Source: Paraburkholderia sp. PGU19 (GTDB taxonomy: Bacteria > Pseudomonadota > Gammaproteobacteria > Burkholderiales > Burkholderiaceae). Taken from it: a stretch of DNA of 64,000 bases. The stretch lies in the NCBI RefSeq assembly GCF_013426915.1, contig NZ_AP023183.1, forward strand, positions 310,001 to 374,000. Direction: 5' to 3'. Made by a program: the position numbers and the translations under genes. This document shows, piece by piece, positions 1 through 8,964 of the stretch; the first letter of the stretch is position 1; each line of letters begins with the position of its first letter. The notes beneath the pieces were generated by a model that ran no database searches, had not been told where the DNA came from, and saw nothing but the letters and a program-made list of their open reading frames with translations.

Positions 1-618
1 CGGAATGACAATCCTGCCGCCCGGCTTCAACTGCCGCACGAGGGGAGGAGGGACATGGCTCGCGGCGGCGGTGACGATGATGGCATCGTAGGGCGCGTGG
101 GCTTCCCACCCGTAATAGCCGTCTCCCACTGTGGTTTCCACCTTCTTGTACGCGAGCCGCCGCAGACGCTCCTGTGCCGCCTTGCCCAAAGGCTCGATGA
201 TTTCAATCGTATAAACCTCTCGCGCGAGTGTCGAGAGGATCGCCGCCTGATACCCTGAGCCAGTGCCGACCTCCAGCACGACGTCAGTGGGCTTGATCAT
301 CATCAGGTCGGTCATCATCGCGACAATGTACGGCTGCGAAATGGTCTGGCCGTAGCCGATGGGAAGCGGCCGGTTCTCGTAGGCGTTGCGCTCCTCGCCA
401 GGCGGAACGAACTGGTGGCGAGGCACCCGGTCCATCGCGGCGAGCACGCGCGAATCGATGGCGGGTCTGCCGGTTTCGGCGAAGGTTTCGGTCGTGAGCT
501 CCGCGATGTCCTTGATCATTTTCGCGCGAAGGGGCGCAAAATCGTCGGCCGCGTGAACGCCAGAAGACATCCACACCAATGCGATTGCTGGAATCAGGGT
601 GCGCAGCCAGCGCAGCAT
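1..618 (-). CDS. pcm: Protein-L-isoaspartate O-methyltransferase, exported form (partial, runs off left edge)
   Basis: SAM-dependent repair enzyme that methylates isoaspartyl residues in damaged proteins. The reading frame is open from an ATG at 618 to the window edge, giving 206 residues, so the C-terminus is missing. The SAM-binding motif LEVGTGSGYQAA lies near residues 98-110, preceded by the family-typical QPYIVAMMTDLM stretch and followed by VGDGYYGW and APYDAIIVTAAA. The N-terminus is a hydrophobic signal-like segment (about residues 1-23, ending GVHA), so this copy is probably periplasmic, unlike cytoplasmic Pcm. No strong Shine-Dalgarno sequence is visible. The family call is firm. 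Export is inferred from the leader. Confidence 0.9.
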   Translation of the reverse strand, partial: MLRWLRTLIPAIALVWMSSGVHAADDFAPLRAKMIKDIAELTTETFAETGRPAIDSRVLAAMDRVPRHQFVPPGEERNAYENRPLPIGYGQTISQPYIVAMMTDLMMIKPTDVVLEVGTGSGYQAAILSTLAREVYTIEIIEPLGKAAQERLRRLAYKKVETTVGDGYYGWEAHAPYDAIIVTAAASHVPPPLVRQLKPGGRIVIP

Positions 619-1014
619 GACTGGTTTCACCGTGCGGTCCCTGTTGCCTGACCCGCTTCAATTCTAAGCCCGCGCATGCGAGGTCGGGCAGGGCGCATCC
701 GACCGCCCGCCGCGTGTCAGGCGCACCCCCGAGCCCGTCGCTGTATCGCTGCCGCAGAGCGGCCGGGCGGCGCGACCGGTCTTGCTTTGCGGCACGTGCC
801 AAGCAAATATAAACCCGAATGACCGAAGAGCCGTTGAGAGCGGTCTTTGATCTCTTGCAATCGCGTAAGTCTGTTCCGGGTCGCAAGTACTCGTTCACTC
901 GCAACGGTACCTGACATTCGTGGCTACGACGGCGCGAACGGCGGCAAAGCCCTGATCAGCGGGCGTACCAGGCGGCGTCGGGGAGGGAGGGCGCGGCGAG
1001 TCGGATGAGGCCGC

Positions 1015-1029
1015 TTGACATAAAAGCCG
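1015..1029 (+). repeat. Dispersed TTGACATAAAAgCCG motif, copy 1
   Basis: A 15-bp motif found three times in intergenic DNA (also 34684-34698 and 58531-58545). Each copy is preceded by a GCGAG-type sequence. TTGACA resembles a -35 box, but no matching gene follows here. The function is unknown; it could be the relic of a mobile-element end or a promoter. Confidence 0.5.
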
Positions 1030-1226
1030 TTAGGTCGCCGGCAGGAAGCAAATACAAGCGAAATGAAAGCAAGTCTTCGCGCCGGAAGGGTAGGGCTCGG
1101 GCGCATGCAGCCACTAACGGATCAATTTGTGCGGAATTTAGCGAAAGGGCTGGTTTTTTTCGAATGGGCGTTCGGCACGCCGTTGCGCTGACCCGTACTT
1201 GAATCGGATTTATCAGCAAAAGTCGG

Positions 1227-1254
1227 AAGTCGTGCAAACCCGGACGACTTTTTC
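1227..1254 (+). terminator. Possible Rho-independent terminator
   Basis: AAGTCGT pairs with ACGACTT across a 10-base loop, followed by a short T run. No credible gene lies just upstream, so it may belong to a decayed gene. Confidence 0.4.
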
Positions 1255-1460
1255 TCTTCTAAATCAACGAGGGCACGGTGTGATTTCGTCTCACCGTGAG
1301 ACTGACAATGACAACGTACGCCAAGACATTGGACGCGAACAGTTGACTACGCGAAACCGCGCGATGGATTGCTGGGCGGGCCGGGGGCTTCCACCCGCTG
1401 AAGTTTGACCTGTGGCGGTCGCATTCCCGGTATCAAAAGCGCTGCCATTTCGTGCCACAT

Positions 1461-1759
1461 TTGCGAACTCCTTGCGAACTAGGGGCGTACCAAGTGCGTA
1501 CCAAGTGCGAACTCCTTGCGAACTATCTGCGTACCACGTGAGAACTCCTTACGTACTAGATGAGTACTATGTGCGAACTACTTTGCGAACTAGATGCGTA
1601 CCGTGTGCGAACTCGCTGCGAACTAGGTGCGTACCGCGTGTGAACTTCGCGCGAACCATTTATGAACTTTGCGGGAACCACTTTCGGACTAGCGCGATCG
1701 AGGTGCGAACCGGTTGTGAACTTTGCTTTGACTCCTTTACGAACTACGAAAGAACTAGG
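1461..1759 (+). repeat. Array of about 26 direct repeats with an 11-bp period (GCGAACT / GCGTACC cores)
   Basis: Cores of the form TGCGAACT or TGCGTACC recur every 11 bp with almost no slippage (for example core starts at 1463, 1474, 1485, 1496, 1507, 1518, 1529 and 1540; one 12-bp step near 1585). In the best-kept part they form a 33-bp higher-order unit: GCGAACT, GCGAACT, GCGTACC. The last units, after about 1640, are degenerate. An 11-bp step puts every core on roughly the same face of the helix, which suggests a cooperative DNA-binding array such as iterons or tandem operators. A DnaA-box-like ATATCCACA lies at 2023-2031. No rep or par gene is visible nearby. The function is inferred only. 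Confidence 0.85.
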
Positions 1760-1978
1760 GCTGCTAATCAGCCGCTGGCGTGGGCGTCAGCAGGACTTGC
1801 GAAGAGCGGGCGACTATGCTCTACTTCGAGCCAGCGCTGCTTCGAGGTGTCGAACCCGAGAGCGACAAAGAATTACACCGCGCCGCGGTTAAGCGGCAGT
1901 CGTACGTTCCGTACTCGCACGGAACACCCATCAAAGATTCCGCGGAGCTATCCGCGCGAACTAATTTTTCGACAGTCG

Positions 1979-2000
1979 ACGCCCTCACGGGCGTTTTTTT
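1979..2000 (+). terminator. Rho-independent terminator
   Basis: ACGCCC and GGGCGT form a stem with a TCAC loop, followed by seven T residues. It lies downstream of the 11-bp repeat array. No gene was identified upstream. Confidence 0.6.
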
Positions 2001-2305
2001 CAGCCCATAGCGAATCCCCGACATATCCACACAGAGGCAAGGCGCAAACCCTTGACGAGTGCGGCCGAGCGGGATGTTTGACTCAACCGTCGTACGACAT
2101 ACGCGTTGGGGAAAACGTGGCAGATTCGCAAGAACCGTAGGCGTAACCGTTCGATGGCGGACGGACTATTCACTGGTCGCGAAAGCGTCGGGGTGAGTGG
2201 GGGTGCCTTGCCCGCCAGCCATGGCAGGGAAGATCAAACACTGGAGATACGTGCGCTATCTCCGACCGTTCCTCTCGCGAGGAATGGAAGCGCGCAGGAT
2301 TGGCT

Positions 2306-3663
2306 CCCCTTTAACAGGTTGCTGAAATACCGCCGACGCGCGTCATCGCGGCGGGCCGTAGATGCGTTGATATGAGGACCTTACCCGCCCCCTTGGAGAT
2401 CATGCGCGGCGCTGACACGTTTACCGAGAGTTTGTTTTCTTTTCGCAAGCTGGACGACTTCGTTCCGGCCTCGCATCCGCTGCGTGCGATCCGCGTCATG
2501 GCGAACAAAGCGCTCGCGAAGATGGATCGACTGTTTGCCGGGATGTACGAAGCCGACATAAAGGGCGGGCGGCCGAGCATCGCGCCGGAGAAATTGCTGC
2601 GAGCCATGCTCATTCAGGTGCTTTACAGCATCCGCTCGGAGCGCCAGCTCATGGAGCAGGTGCAATACAACCTCTTGTTTCGCTGGTTCATTGGCCTGGC
2701 AATGGATGATGTGGTGTGGGTGCCCACGGTCTTCACGAAGAACCGCGAGCGGTTAATCAAGCACGACGCAGTGATCGAATTCTTCAACGAGGTGGTGAAC
2801 ATCGCTGAGAAGAATGACCTGCTCTCGGGTGAGCATTTCAGCGTGGACGGCACGCTGATCCAGGCGTGGGCGGGGCACAAAAGCTTCGTGCGCAAGGAGG
2901 GTGACGATCAGGACAACGACGGTGGCAGTGCGGGTGACTTCAAGGGTAGCAAGCGCAGCAACGAGACGCACCAGTCGAAGACCGATTCCGATGCGCGTCT
3001 TTATCGCAAAGGCAAGACGGCCAGCGAATTGCGGTACATGGGCCATACGCTGACCGATAATCGGCACGGCCTGGTAGTCAACGCGCGCGTGACCAGTGCT
3101 GACGGGCACGCTGAACGCGAGGCAGCCAAGATCATGATCAACGATGCAAGGCAAGTGGCAGAAGACCCCGACGTGGAAATCACGCTGGGTGCGGACAAGG
3201 GTTACGACGCACAGGAATTTATCGAGGCCTGCCAGGCGATGAAGGTTACACCGCACGTTGCACAAAACACTTCGGGCCGGCGTTCCGCGGTGCCCGATAC
3301 GATTGCCTCAAGCGTGGGCTACGCCATTTCGCAGCAAAAACGCAAGTTGATCGAACAAGGTTTCGGATGGGCCAAGACCGTGGGACGTATGCGCCAGGTC
3401 ATGGTGCGTGGCTTGAAGAAGGTGGACCAGATGTTCGTGTTGAACATGGCGGCCTACAACCTCGTGCGCATGCGTTCACTGGGACAAGTCCGCCCGTAGT
3501 GGCGGAAATGGCAGAAACGAGCCCAGAAATTGGCCTCAGGTCATCGAAAATGATGTTGAATCCGCGCTGAAATTTCGCAATGCGAAAAAGCTTGAAACAG
3601 AAGCTGCGTAAGCGGAGGGGTGCTGCTTTCACTGATGGGTACTTCAGCAACCTGTTAAAGGGG
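2306..3663 (+). mobile_element. IS5/IS1182-type insertion sequence with perfect 21-bp inverted ends
   Basis: Left end 2306-2326 and right end 3643-3663 are exact inverted complements (core CCTTTAACAGGTTGCTGAA). They enclose one transposase gene. The element is about 1.36 kb and looks complete. I could not identify a clear target-site duplication next to the repeats. Confidence 0.9.
2372..3499 (+). CDS. IS5/IS1182-type transposase
   Basis: A 375-residue DDE transposase. The N-terminal region (FRKLDDFVPASHPLRAIR, then GRPSIAPEKLLRAMLIQ) and RSERQLMEQ are typical of this group. Catalytic residues are visible as FSVDGTL (first Asp), LGADKGYD (second Asp) and LIEQGFGWAKTVGRMR (Glu). The charged insertion DDQDNDGG near the middle is usual for the group. 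The frame is intact and lies between perfect terminal repeats, so the element may be functional. The start is the first ATG after the left end; no strong ribosome-binding site is seen, as is common for transposases. Confidence 0.93.
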   Translation: MRTLPAPLEIMRGADTFTESLFSFRKLDDFVPASHPLRAIRVMANKALAKMDRLFAGMYEADIKGGRPSIAPEKLLRAMLIQVLYSIRSERQLMEQVQYNLLFRWFIGLAMDDVVWVPTVFTKNRERLIKHDAVIEFFNEVVNIAEKNDLLSGEHFSVDGTLIQAWAGHKSFVRKEGDDQDNDGGSAGDFKGSKRSNETHQSKTDSDARLYRKGKTASELRYMGHTLTDNRHGLVVNARVTSADGHAEREAAKIMINDARQVAEDPDVEITLGADKGYDAQEFIEACQAMKVTPHVAQNTSGRRSAVPDTIASSVGYAISQQKRKLIEQGFGWAKTVGRMRQVMVRGLKKVDQMFVLNMAAYNLVRMRSLGQVRP

Positions 3664-3775
3664 CCGGCGCCTGGTCGAGTACCAGGTAACCTCGTGACCG
3701 TAAGGGCGAGGCGTGAGCGGAGTTTTGAGAGGTCAGGCTACCGCCGGAATGCACATTTTTACGACAGACCGACCT

Positions 3776-3787
3776 TTTCACATTGTG
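3776..3787 (+). promoter_or_regulatory. 12-bp direct repeat TTTCACATTGTG, copy 1
   Basis: The identical 12-mer recurs at 3948-3959, immediately upstream of the recombinase start. CACATTGTG is nearly palindromic. It could be an operator or a recombinase-binding site. Confidence 0.4.
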
Positions 3788-3947
3788 ATATGCGGGAGTT
3801 GCTTCCTCCCGGGTGCGCACTACAGGCGTACCGAACTCAGACCGACCGCGAGATCGGATAAGAGGAACGAGCTTCAACGCATAGGTGCGCGGCGTATCCA
3901 CGCGAACCGGTCATCCGGTGTCCTGAACCCAAGGCACAGGGGCGACA

Positions 3948-3959
3948 TTTCACATTGTG
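3948..3959 (+). promoter_or_regulatory. 12-bp direct repeat TTTCACATTGTG, copy 2
   Basis: Second exact copy. It ends 9 bp before the recombinase ATG at 3969 and partly overlaps its ribosome-binding region, so a bound protein would block translation or transcription initiation there. Inference only. Confidence 0.4.
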
Positions 3960-3968
3960 GGGGAGAGA

Positions 3969-5387
3969 ATGTCTCGGTATAAGTCGAGGAGTCGGGTTCC
4001 CGGACCAGAGGTGGACGACGCTGCGTTCGGAGATGAGCCAGATGGCTGGCGCTCGCGGGTAGAGGCAATTCTGAAGGCCAACGTTTATCGGCGCGTCAAT
4101 GGACGTGTGGCAGCCCATCGTACGGTGGAACACAACACGACGGTCATCTTCTGCGCGTTTGATACGTGGCACAACAAGCTCAACCACAAGATCAAGATCC
4201 CGCAAAAGCTGACCGACCGGCATGTGCAGGTGCTGGTGCGGTACTGGTACGAAGAAGGCAAAGCGGCGTCGACGATGAACAACGACCTTTCCGTGCTCCG
4301 GAAGTTTTTCGGGTGGATGGGGAAGAAAGGGATTGTGCGCTCGCTCAAGGAATATCTTCCCGACGCGCCCGCCGATCGCATTGAGCGCCGTAACATGGCC
4401 GCAACCGGAAATAGGTCGAAGTCGTGGAGCGCAAATGGGATTGATGTCGAGCAGAAGCTCCAGGAGGCATTTGCGCTGGATGAGCGCTTCGGAATCATCC
4501 TTGCGATGCAATTCGCGTTCGGCTACCGGCGCAAGGAGACGATCAGCATTCGCCCGTGGATCAACGACCTCCGGCCGCTGGGACAGAACGCGTTCATGAT
4601 GTATGAGCGAGACGGCACCAAGGGCGGGCGGCAGCGGCTGATCCGACTCGAGTTCCCGTTTCAGGTGTGGGCTCTTGACTATGCGAAATCGCGCATTTCC
4701 AAACGCGCCCATCTTGGGTGGCAGAAAACGCGGCGCGGTGAAAATGCGACTTTGGAATACAGCCTTGAGCGATACAAGGAGTACATGAAAAAGCTCGGCA
4801 TTTGCAGAAAAGATGTCTTCGTGACGGGCCATGGTGGGCGTGCGGAATATGCGGAAAACTGCGCGCTCCTTCGCGGTTTCGTCCCAGTCCCGGCGTCTCT
4901 TGGTGGAAAGGCTAACCAGATGCCGCGCGAAGACCTCGAAATTCTGGAGAAACAGGTCAGCGAAAATCTCGGACACAGCCGCGCCCGGATTACGCGGGAT
5001 AGTTACTACGGCACTCCGGACAAGGCTGAGCCACAAGCAGCCAGTTCGGAGCAGGTGGAAGGAAGTGGAAGTGGCACACCGGGGGGCGTCGCTGACAACG
5101 CATCGCAGCGACCGCCCGTTGGCACTGCGATCAGCCTGGAGGAGCGGCTGGCTGCCGCGTGCGAACCTCCGAAGGGATTTTTGGACCTCGCGACTTCCTA
5201 TTACCGCACGATGCCGGCAGGGCGCGTTCGCCCGGACCCTTCGAAACCTCCGGTACCAGGTGTCGGCAGGTTTGCGGCAAAAGCCATCAGTGAAAAAGCG
5301 AAGGCCGAGCCGGTGAAGCGTAAAGGTGGTGTAAGGAGCCGCCCATACGATGAGATGAGCGTCGGCTGCGTTTGCCATTCGGGGTAG
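3969..5387 (+). CDS. Tyrosine site-specific recombinase (integrase-domain protein)
   Basis: A 472-residue tyrosine recombinase that would cut and rejoin DNA through a 3'-phosphotyrosine link. The catalytic set is readable: Arg in GYRRKETISI (about residue 187), Lys in GTKGGRQR (about 218), the HxxR box HGGRAEYA (about 288-291), His in LGHSRARITRDSYYG (about 336) and Tyr nucleophile candidates in DSYYG (about 346-347). The first 130 residues resemble a SAM-like core-binding domain (TVIFCAFDTW, then STMNNDLSVLRKFFGWM). A 120-residue low-complexity tail follows the Tyr. ATG 3969 is chosen because GGGGGAGAG precedes it; an in-frame GTG at 3957 is the alternative. The stop codon lies inside the terminal repeat of the palindrome-ended element at 5381. 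This is not an integron integrase by sequence. Confidence 0.85.
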   Translation: MSRYKSRSRVPGPEVDDAAFGDEPDGWRSRVEAILKANVYRRVNGRVAAHRTVEHNTTVIFCAFDTWHNKLNHKIKIPQKLTDRHVQVLVRYWYEEGKAASTMNNDLSVLRKFFGWMGKKGIVRSLKEYLPDAPADRIERRNMAATGNRSKSWSANGIDVEQKLQEAFALDERFGIILAMQFAFGYRRKETISIRPWINDLRPLGQNAFMMYERDGTKGGRQRLIRLEFPFQVWALDYAKSRISKRAHLGWQKTRRGENATLEYSLERYKEYMKKLGICRKDVFVTGHGGRAEYAENCALLRGFVPVPASLGGKANQMPREDLEILEKQVSENLGHSRARITRDSYYGTPDKAEPQAASSEQVEGSGSGTPGGVADNASQRPPVGTAISLEERLAAACEPPKGFLDLATSYYRTMPAGRVRPDPSKPPVPGVGRFAAKAISEKAKAEPVKRKGGVRSRPYDEMSVGCVCHSG

Positions 5388-5491
5388 TCGTCCGATCATC
5401 GTTTCTTCGGCGGTCGCCGACACGCAGCACCTTTGATGCAAGCAACTTTGCGCGCTGCTACCGTCAGATTCACGAAAAGGATGACTACCCC
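5381..5491. mobile_element. Short palindrome-ended element, copy G (111 bp)
   Basis: Left end GGGGTAGTCGTCC and, inverted, right end GGGGTAGTCATCC bound 111 bp. The arms continue to CGGCGGT and GACGGT. The reverse-strand interior AGTTGCTTGCATCAA resembles AGTCGCTTATAGCAA in the 58.3-kb copy. The recombinase stop codon TAG (5385-5387) lies within the left arm. It marks the left border of the duplicated envelope-protein cassette. Partial copy at 49723-49819. Confidence 0.75.
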
Positions 5492-5634
5492 TGATTGCAC
5501 TCTTGTATTTTCGGCCCGAAACGGCGCTCGTGGCGTGCGTCGTGTCCGCGTGTCCTTCAACATGAAACGCAGATCCATTGCCACGTCGACGCAACTGCGC
5601 ATTGCGTTTTCCTGACGCGCGAAAAGGAGCACGC

Positions 5635-5940
5635 ATGACGCTTTCGAAATGCCTGTTGCTGATCGCGTTGTCGCTGTCCGGTTGTCACGCGCAATCCTCG
5701 AAGACGTATTTCGGCGATGGCCAGACCCCGCCGCAACACGGGCGCGCCTCTTCGCCGCCGCCACTTCCTGGAGCCGAACTGATACAACCACTGCCTCCAG
5801 GCGAACCGCCTCCACAAGCGCAGCAGAAGGCAAAGCCGCAAGCAAAGGCAAGCTCAAAATCGAAGTCCAAACACAGGCAGCACTATCGGCATCCCCCGAA
5901 ACACCATTCGCCACATCAGAGTCAGTATTCGCATCCCTGA
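5635..5940 (+). CDS. Small proline/histidine/lysine-rich lipoprotein
   Basis: 101 residues with a lipoprotein signal peptide: MTLSKCLLLIALSLSGC ends in a perfect LSGC lipobox, so the mature protein should start at Cys17. The mature part is short and disordered, with PPPLPG, PLPPGEPPP, a Lys/Ser/Gln-rich stretch and a His-rich end (KHHSPHQSQYSHP). ATG 5635 is preceded by AAAAGGAG, so the longer frame beginning at 5578 is not used. A paralog follows at 6143, and about 110 bp of upstream DNA is conserved between the two, which suggests tandem duplication with the promoter. A rearranged copy lies at 49963. No known domain; an envelope or metal-binding role would be a guess. Confidence 0.75.
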   Translation: MTLSKCLLLIALSLSGCHAQSSKTYFGDGQTPPQHGRASSPPPLPGAELIQPLPPGEPPPQAQQKAKPQAKASSKSKSKHRQHYRHPPKHHSPHQSQYSHP

Positions 5941-6142
5941 TCCGGTCGCATGTTCAATAGTTCAGAAATGCGCGGGTCCATCGCTTTTCCGGTGCCTTGT
6001 GTTGATTTGGACACGTGTGCATTCGATCCGAAACGGCGCTCGAGGCATGCGCCGTGTCCGCGCGCCCTTCGACGCGAAACGCAGATCCATTGCGACATCG
6101 AGCATTGCGGTATCCTCACGCTCCTATTGAAAAGGAGCGCGC

Positions 6143-6337
6143 ATGAAACTTTCGAAATACCTGTTGCTGATGGCATTGTCACTGTCCGGTGTCGGTCACG
6201 CTCAAACCTCACAGACGTATTACTTCGGCGAAGGCCAAGGCGCGCCGCAAAGCGGGGGTGCCACTTCGCGCGATCGGCATCACACGAAGCACCATTCACA
6301 CCATTCGCCGCATCGGAACCGAAATTCGCATCCCTGA
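6143..6337 (+). CDS. Small secreted His-rich peptide (paralog of the upstream lipoprotein)
   Basis: 64 residues. The signal peptide MKLSKYLLLMALSLSG is almost identical to that of the upstream lipoprotein, but the lipobox Cys is lost and the segment now ends SGVGHAQ, a signal-peptidase-I-type site. The mature part is about 40 residues, starting TSQTYYFGEGQG (compare SSKTYFGDGQT in the paralog) and ending in a His-rich tail. AAAAGGAG precedes ATG 6143. The stop lies 48 bp before the IS21-type insertion at 6386. Confidence 0.7.
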   Translation: MKLSKYLLLMALSLSGVGHAQTSQTYYFGEGQGAPQSGGATSRDRHHTKHHSHHSPHRNRNSHP

Positions 6338-6449
6338 TCCGGTTAGCGTGTGCGCTGCGCATGAGTGGTCGCACTTGTGACCTGGTGTTAGCGCCGGTGT
6401 AAAAGCGACGCTAAACGACGGCGCAAGGCTGAGCGGTTCACTCAAGTAC

Positions 6450-6472
6450 AAAGGGGCCGCGCGGGCCCCTTT
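6450..6472 (-). terminator. Hairpin terminator downstream of the IS21 operon
   Basis: AAAGGGGCC and GGCCCCTTT form a strong GC stem inside the left end of the IS21-type element. Read on the minus strand it is followed by T residues, and it sits about 20 bp past the last IS gene. Confidence 0.6.
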
Positions 6473-6492
6473 CGTTGTATGCGCAGCGTTGA

Positions 6493-6708
6493 TCAGAACG
6501 GCGGGTCGTGCTCGTTGAACGGCGGCTCGCGTTGCCGGCGATCTTGGCGCAGGACCTGCTGCATGTCGGACAGATAGCGTGCGCAGATCACTTCACGCAG
6601 GTCGTCGAGCAGTTCAAACACGGCGAGCGCCTGTTCGGGCGTCCAGTCCGCGGGGACGATGAAGCTTAAGCCGCGGGTGCGGCCGGAAGGCAGCGGCGGG
6701 GCTTTCAT
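6493..6708 (-). CDS. Small accessory protein of the IS21-type element
   Basis: 71 residues with no known domain. It starts at ATG 6708, overlapping the istB stop by 4 bp (ATGA), so it is translationally coupled and is the last gene of the IS operon. The sequence has a readable core (FIVPADWTPEQALAVFELLDDLREVI) rich in helix-forming residues, unlike an antisense shadow. Probably a passenger of this IS subgroup; function unknown. Confidence 0.6.
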   Translation of the reverse strand: MKAPPLPSGRTRGLSFIVPADWTPEQALAVFELLDDLREVICARYLSDMQQVLRQDRRQREPPFNEHDPPF

Positions 6709-7478
6709 GAGGACTCGCCTCCTTTGGCGGATTTACCGGGACTGCGCTGGCGGGCGCGTTTGTCGGCCCGTTCACGCGCTTCCTTCAAGCGATACGATTC
6801 GCCTTCGATCGGGATGACCTCGGCGTGATGCACGAGGCGATCGACGAGCGACACGACACAGGCGGCGTTCGGGAACACCTCGTGCCATTCGGCAAACGGT
6901 CGATTCGATGTAACGATGGTGCTGTTGTTCTGGTATCTCCGGCTGATCAGCTCGAACAGCAGATCGGCGTGGCGATTCGAGTACGAGAGGTAGCCGACCT
7001 CGTCGATTACAAGGACGTCGGGCGCAGCATAGCGATGCAGGCGCCGGCGCAGCGTTGAATCGCTATCGAGCGCAGCGAGTTCGCCCAGCATATTGCCGGC
7101 GGTGGTGAACAGCACCGTGTGTCCATGCACGAGTGCCTGATGCGCGACGTTCTTCGCCAGTGTCGACTTGCCCACGCCGTTTGGGCCGATGAGCACGACG
7201 TTCGCGGCGTCCTTCAGGAACCCGAGTGTCATCAGATCTTCGATGGCGCCGCGATCACACCGCGACGGCCAACTCCAGTCGAAGTCGCACAACGCCTTGA
7301 AGCCACCCAGATGCGCATCCTTGATGCGCCGCTCGAGTGATCGGCGCGCCCGTTCGTCTTCCTCCCACTGCACCAGCGGCGCGACCCACGGTTCATGCGC
7401 AACCTCGGGCCAGTGGGCAAGCAGCCCGTGCAAACGTAATTCCTGCGCACGCATACGTAATGATTCAAGCGAGCTCAT
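6705..7478 (-). CDS. istB: IS21 transposition helper ATPase IstB
   Basis: 257-residue AAA+ ATPase that works with IstA in target selection and strand transfer. Walker A is GPNGVGKST (about residue 105) and Walker B is [10 protein letters not shown] (about 165). Sensor-type features follow in [16 protein letters not shown]. The start at 7478 is set by GGAGG eight bases upstream. The frame stays open upstream to 7922, but that part overlaps istA in another frame and has no ribosome-binding site. It overlaps the end of istA by 14 bp. Confidence 0.95.
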   Translation of the reverse strand: MSSLESLRMRAQELRLHGLLAHWPEVAHEPWVAPLVQWEEDERARRSLERRIKDAHLGGFKALCDFDWSWPSRCDRGAIEDLMTLGFLKDAANVVLIGPNGVGKSTLAKNVAHQALVHGHTVLFTTAGNMLGELAALDSDSTLRRRLHRYAAPDVLVIDEVGYLSYSNRHADLLFELISRRYQNNSTIVTSNRPFAEWHEVFPNAACVVSLVDRLVHHAEVIPIEGESYRLKEARERADKRARQRSPGKSAKGGESS

Positions 7479-8964
7479 CGGGACCTCCAGCAAGTTGATC
7501 GTAGGTATCGAGCCGGTGGGGTTGAACCGGCGCGTCCTTCTGGCGCACGTGCGGCGGTAGGCACACGGCCAGCGGCGGGGGTAATTGACGCGCTTCGCGA
7601 CGGCGCTCCAGCGCCAGGCGCACGGCATTCGGGTGGGGCACACCGCTTTCGAGCGCATCGCCGATCGCGGCCTGCAATTGCGCGGCGCCGTAGCGATCGA
7701 GCATGCGCAGCAGCGCTGCCGTGATGGTGCCCAGGTTCGCACCGCGTTCGGCCGCGCCGCGCAGCAGATCCTGACTGGCGGGGGCGGCCCTGGCCAGGCG
7801 ATCCATGCCACGATGATGGCGAGCCTCGCGTTTGACGCCGACGAGTGTCTCGATGTGAACCGGCTCTTCGATTTGCGCGCCGCGGTCGTAGCTGCGATCG
7901 TGACGCGCAATGACATCGGCACCGTCCAGCACGCGTACCTGCTCGAGATCGGCGCGTACCGTGAGCGTGCGCCGCACGTGCGTGTGCGGGATCGAGTAGT
8001 CGTTTAGATCGAAGCGTACATAGGGCGTCTTCCCGACCTTGACGGCGAGCGTTTCCTCAACAGGATACGGGTTCTTCGGTAGCGCAAGCAGCATCGGCTG
8101 CTCCTGGGCAAACGCCTGGCGCACACTGATCGCTCGATCCTCCGGGCACGGGCGATCGGCTGCCTGCGTGCGGCACCAGTGCTCGGCTTGCGCATTCAGA
8201 TCGTCCAGATCGGTGAACTGCCTGGCCGCGAAGAACGCGTCGCGGACATGACGAATTGCACGCTCGACGCGGCCCTTCTCGTTGCCGCGCGCAATCGCCA
8301 CCGGTCTCGGTTCGAAGCGATAGTGCGCGGCGAAGGCGAGCAGCGTCGGGTGGAAACGAATGGCGTCCCCCTGGCGTTCGAGCACGGCGCTCTTGAGGTT
8401 ATCGTAGAGGATGACCCTGCCGAGCCCGCCCCAGCGGGTGAAGGCGCCGATATGACCGCGCAGGAAGTTCTCCATGCGCGCGTCGAGGAAGAAGCGCAGA
8501 TACAGGTCGCGCGAGTACGAGAGCACCATCACGAAGGCCATCAAGGGCCGGCGCGCGCGGCCAATTTGCAGGTGGCCGAAGTGCCCCCAGTCGCATTGCA
8601 TCTGTTCGCCGGGCAAGGTGCGCAACCGCAGATACGCTTCGGCAGCCGGGCGTGGCCGATGCAGCGAGATCAGATGCCGGAAGTGCGTGGGGCCACCTTG
8701 ATAGCCGCGCTCGCGCACCATGCCGTACAGGCGGCTGGCGGTAAGCGTTGGGTACTTCTCGAGCGTCTGGCGAATGAACGGCAGGTACGGCTCGATCATC
8801 GAAGAGCGCGGCGCCGGACCGTGGCGCGGTAGGCCAGCCTGTGCGAGCACACGTTTGACAGTCCCGCGATGCACGTGCAGTTGCTGCGCGATCGTGCCGC
8901 AGCGCCACTTCTCGACGTGGTAGAGCCGCAGGATATGGGCTTCGAGTTCAGCGTCAATCGTCAC
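7465..8964 (-). CDS. istA: IS21 transposase IstA
   Basis: 499-residue DDE transposase, the usual length for IstA. N-terminal helix-turn-helix: [22 protein letters not shown]. The rve-type catalytic core shows Asp in CDWGHFG, Asp in LYDNLKSAV and Glu in [16 protein letters not shown] 8964 is chosen because GAGGAGG lies just upstream and the length then matches the family; the open frame continues to 9144 without support. It overlaps the upstream accessory ORF by 11 bp. No disabling mutation seen. Confidence 0.93.
   Translation of the reverse strand: MTIDAELEAHILRLYHVEKWRCGTIAQQLHVHRGTVKRVLAQAGLPRHGPAPRSSMIEPYLPFIRQTLEKYPTLTASRLYGMVRERGYQGGPTHFRHLISLHRPRPAAEAYLRLRTLPGEQMQCDWGHFGHLQIGRARRPLMAFVMVLSYSRDLYLRFFLDARMENFLRGHIGAFTRWGGLGRVILYDNLKSAVLERQGDAIRFHPTLLAFAAHYRFEPRPVAIARGNEKGRVERAIRHVRDAFFAARQFTDLDDLNAQAEHWCRTQAADRPCPEDRAISVRQAFAQEQPMLLALPKNPYPVEETLAVKVGKTPYVRFDLNDYSIPHTHVRRTLTVRADLEQVRVLDGADVIARHDRSYDRGAQIEEPVHIETLVGVKREARHHRGMDRLARAAPASQDLLRGAAERGANLGTITAALLRMLDRYGAAQLQAAIGDALESGVPHPNAVRLALERRREARQLPPPLAVCLPPHVRQKDAPVQPHRLDTYDQLAGGPDELA

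Larger units (their letters stand above)
619..2305. other. Long non-coding stretch
   Basis: Apart from the repeat array, the two terminator-like hairpins and the TTGACATAAAA motif, I see no gene here. Open frames in this stretch have no ribosome-binding site or recognisable domain. The longest (1412-2140) is produced by the 33-bp periodicity of the array and runs through a terminator. Confidence 0.6.

Noticed and set aside
1461..1759. CRISPR array
   Set aside because: The repeats are 11 bp with no unique spacers of CRISPR length, and no cas gene is nearby.
1412..2140. 242-residue plus-strand ORF with 11-residue repeats (ANSLRTRCVP-like)
   Set aside because: The peptide repeat is just the 33-bp DNA periodicity read as codons. 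There is no ribosome-binding site, and the frame runs through a T-rich terminator at 1979-2000.
3837..5636. 599-residue minus-strand ORF
   Set aside because: Antisense to the recombinase, whose catalytic motifs are clear. No domain or start signal on the minus strand.
8179..8832. 217-residue plus-strand ORF
   Set aside because: Antisense to istA.
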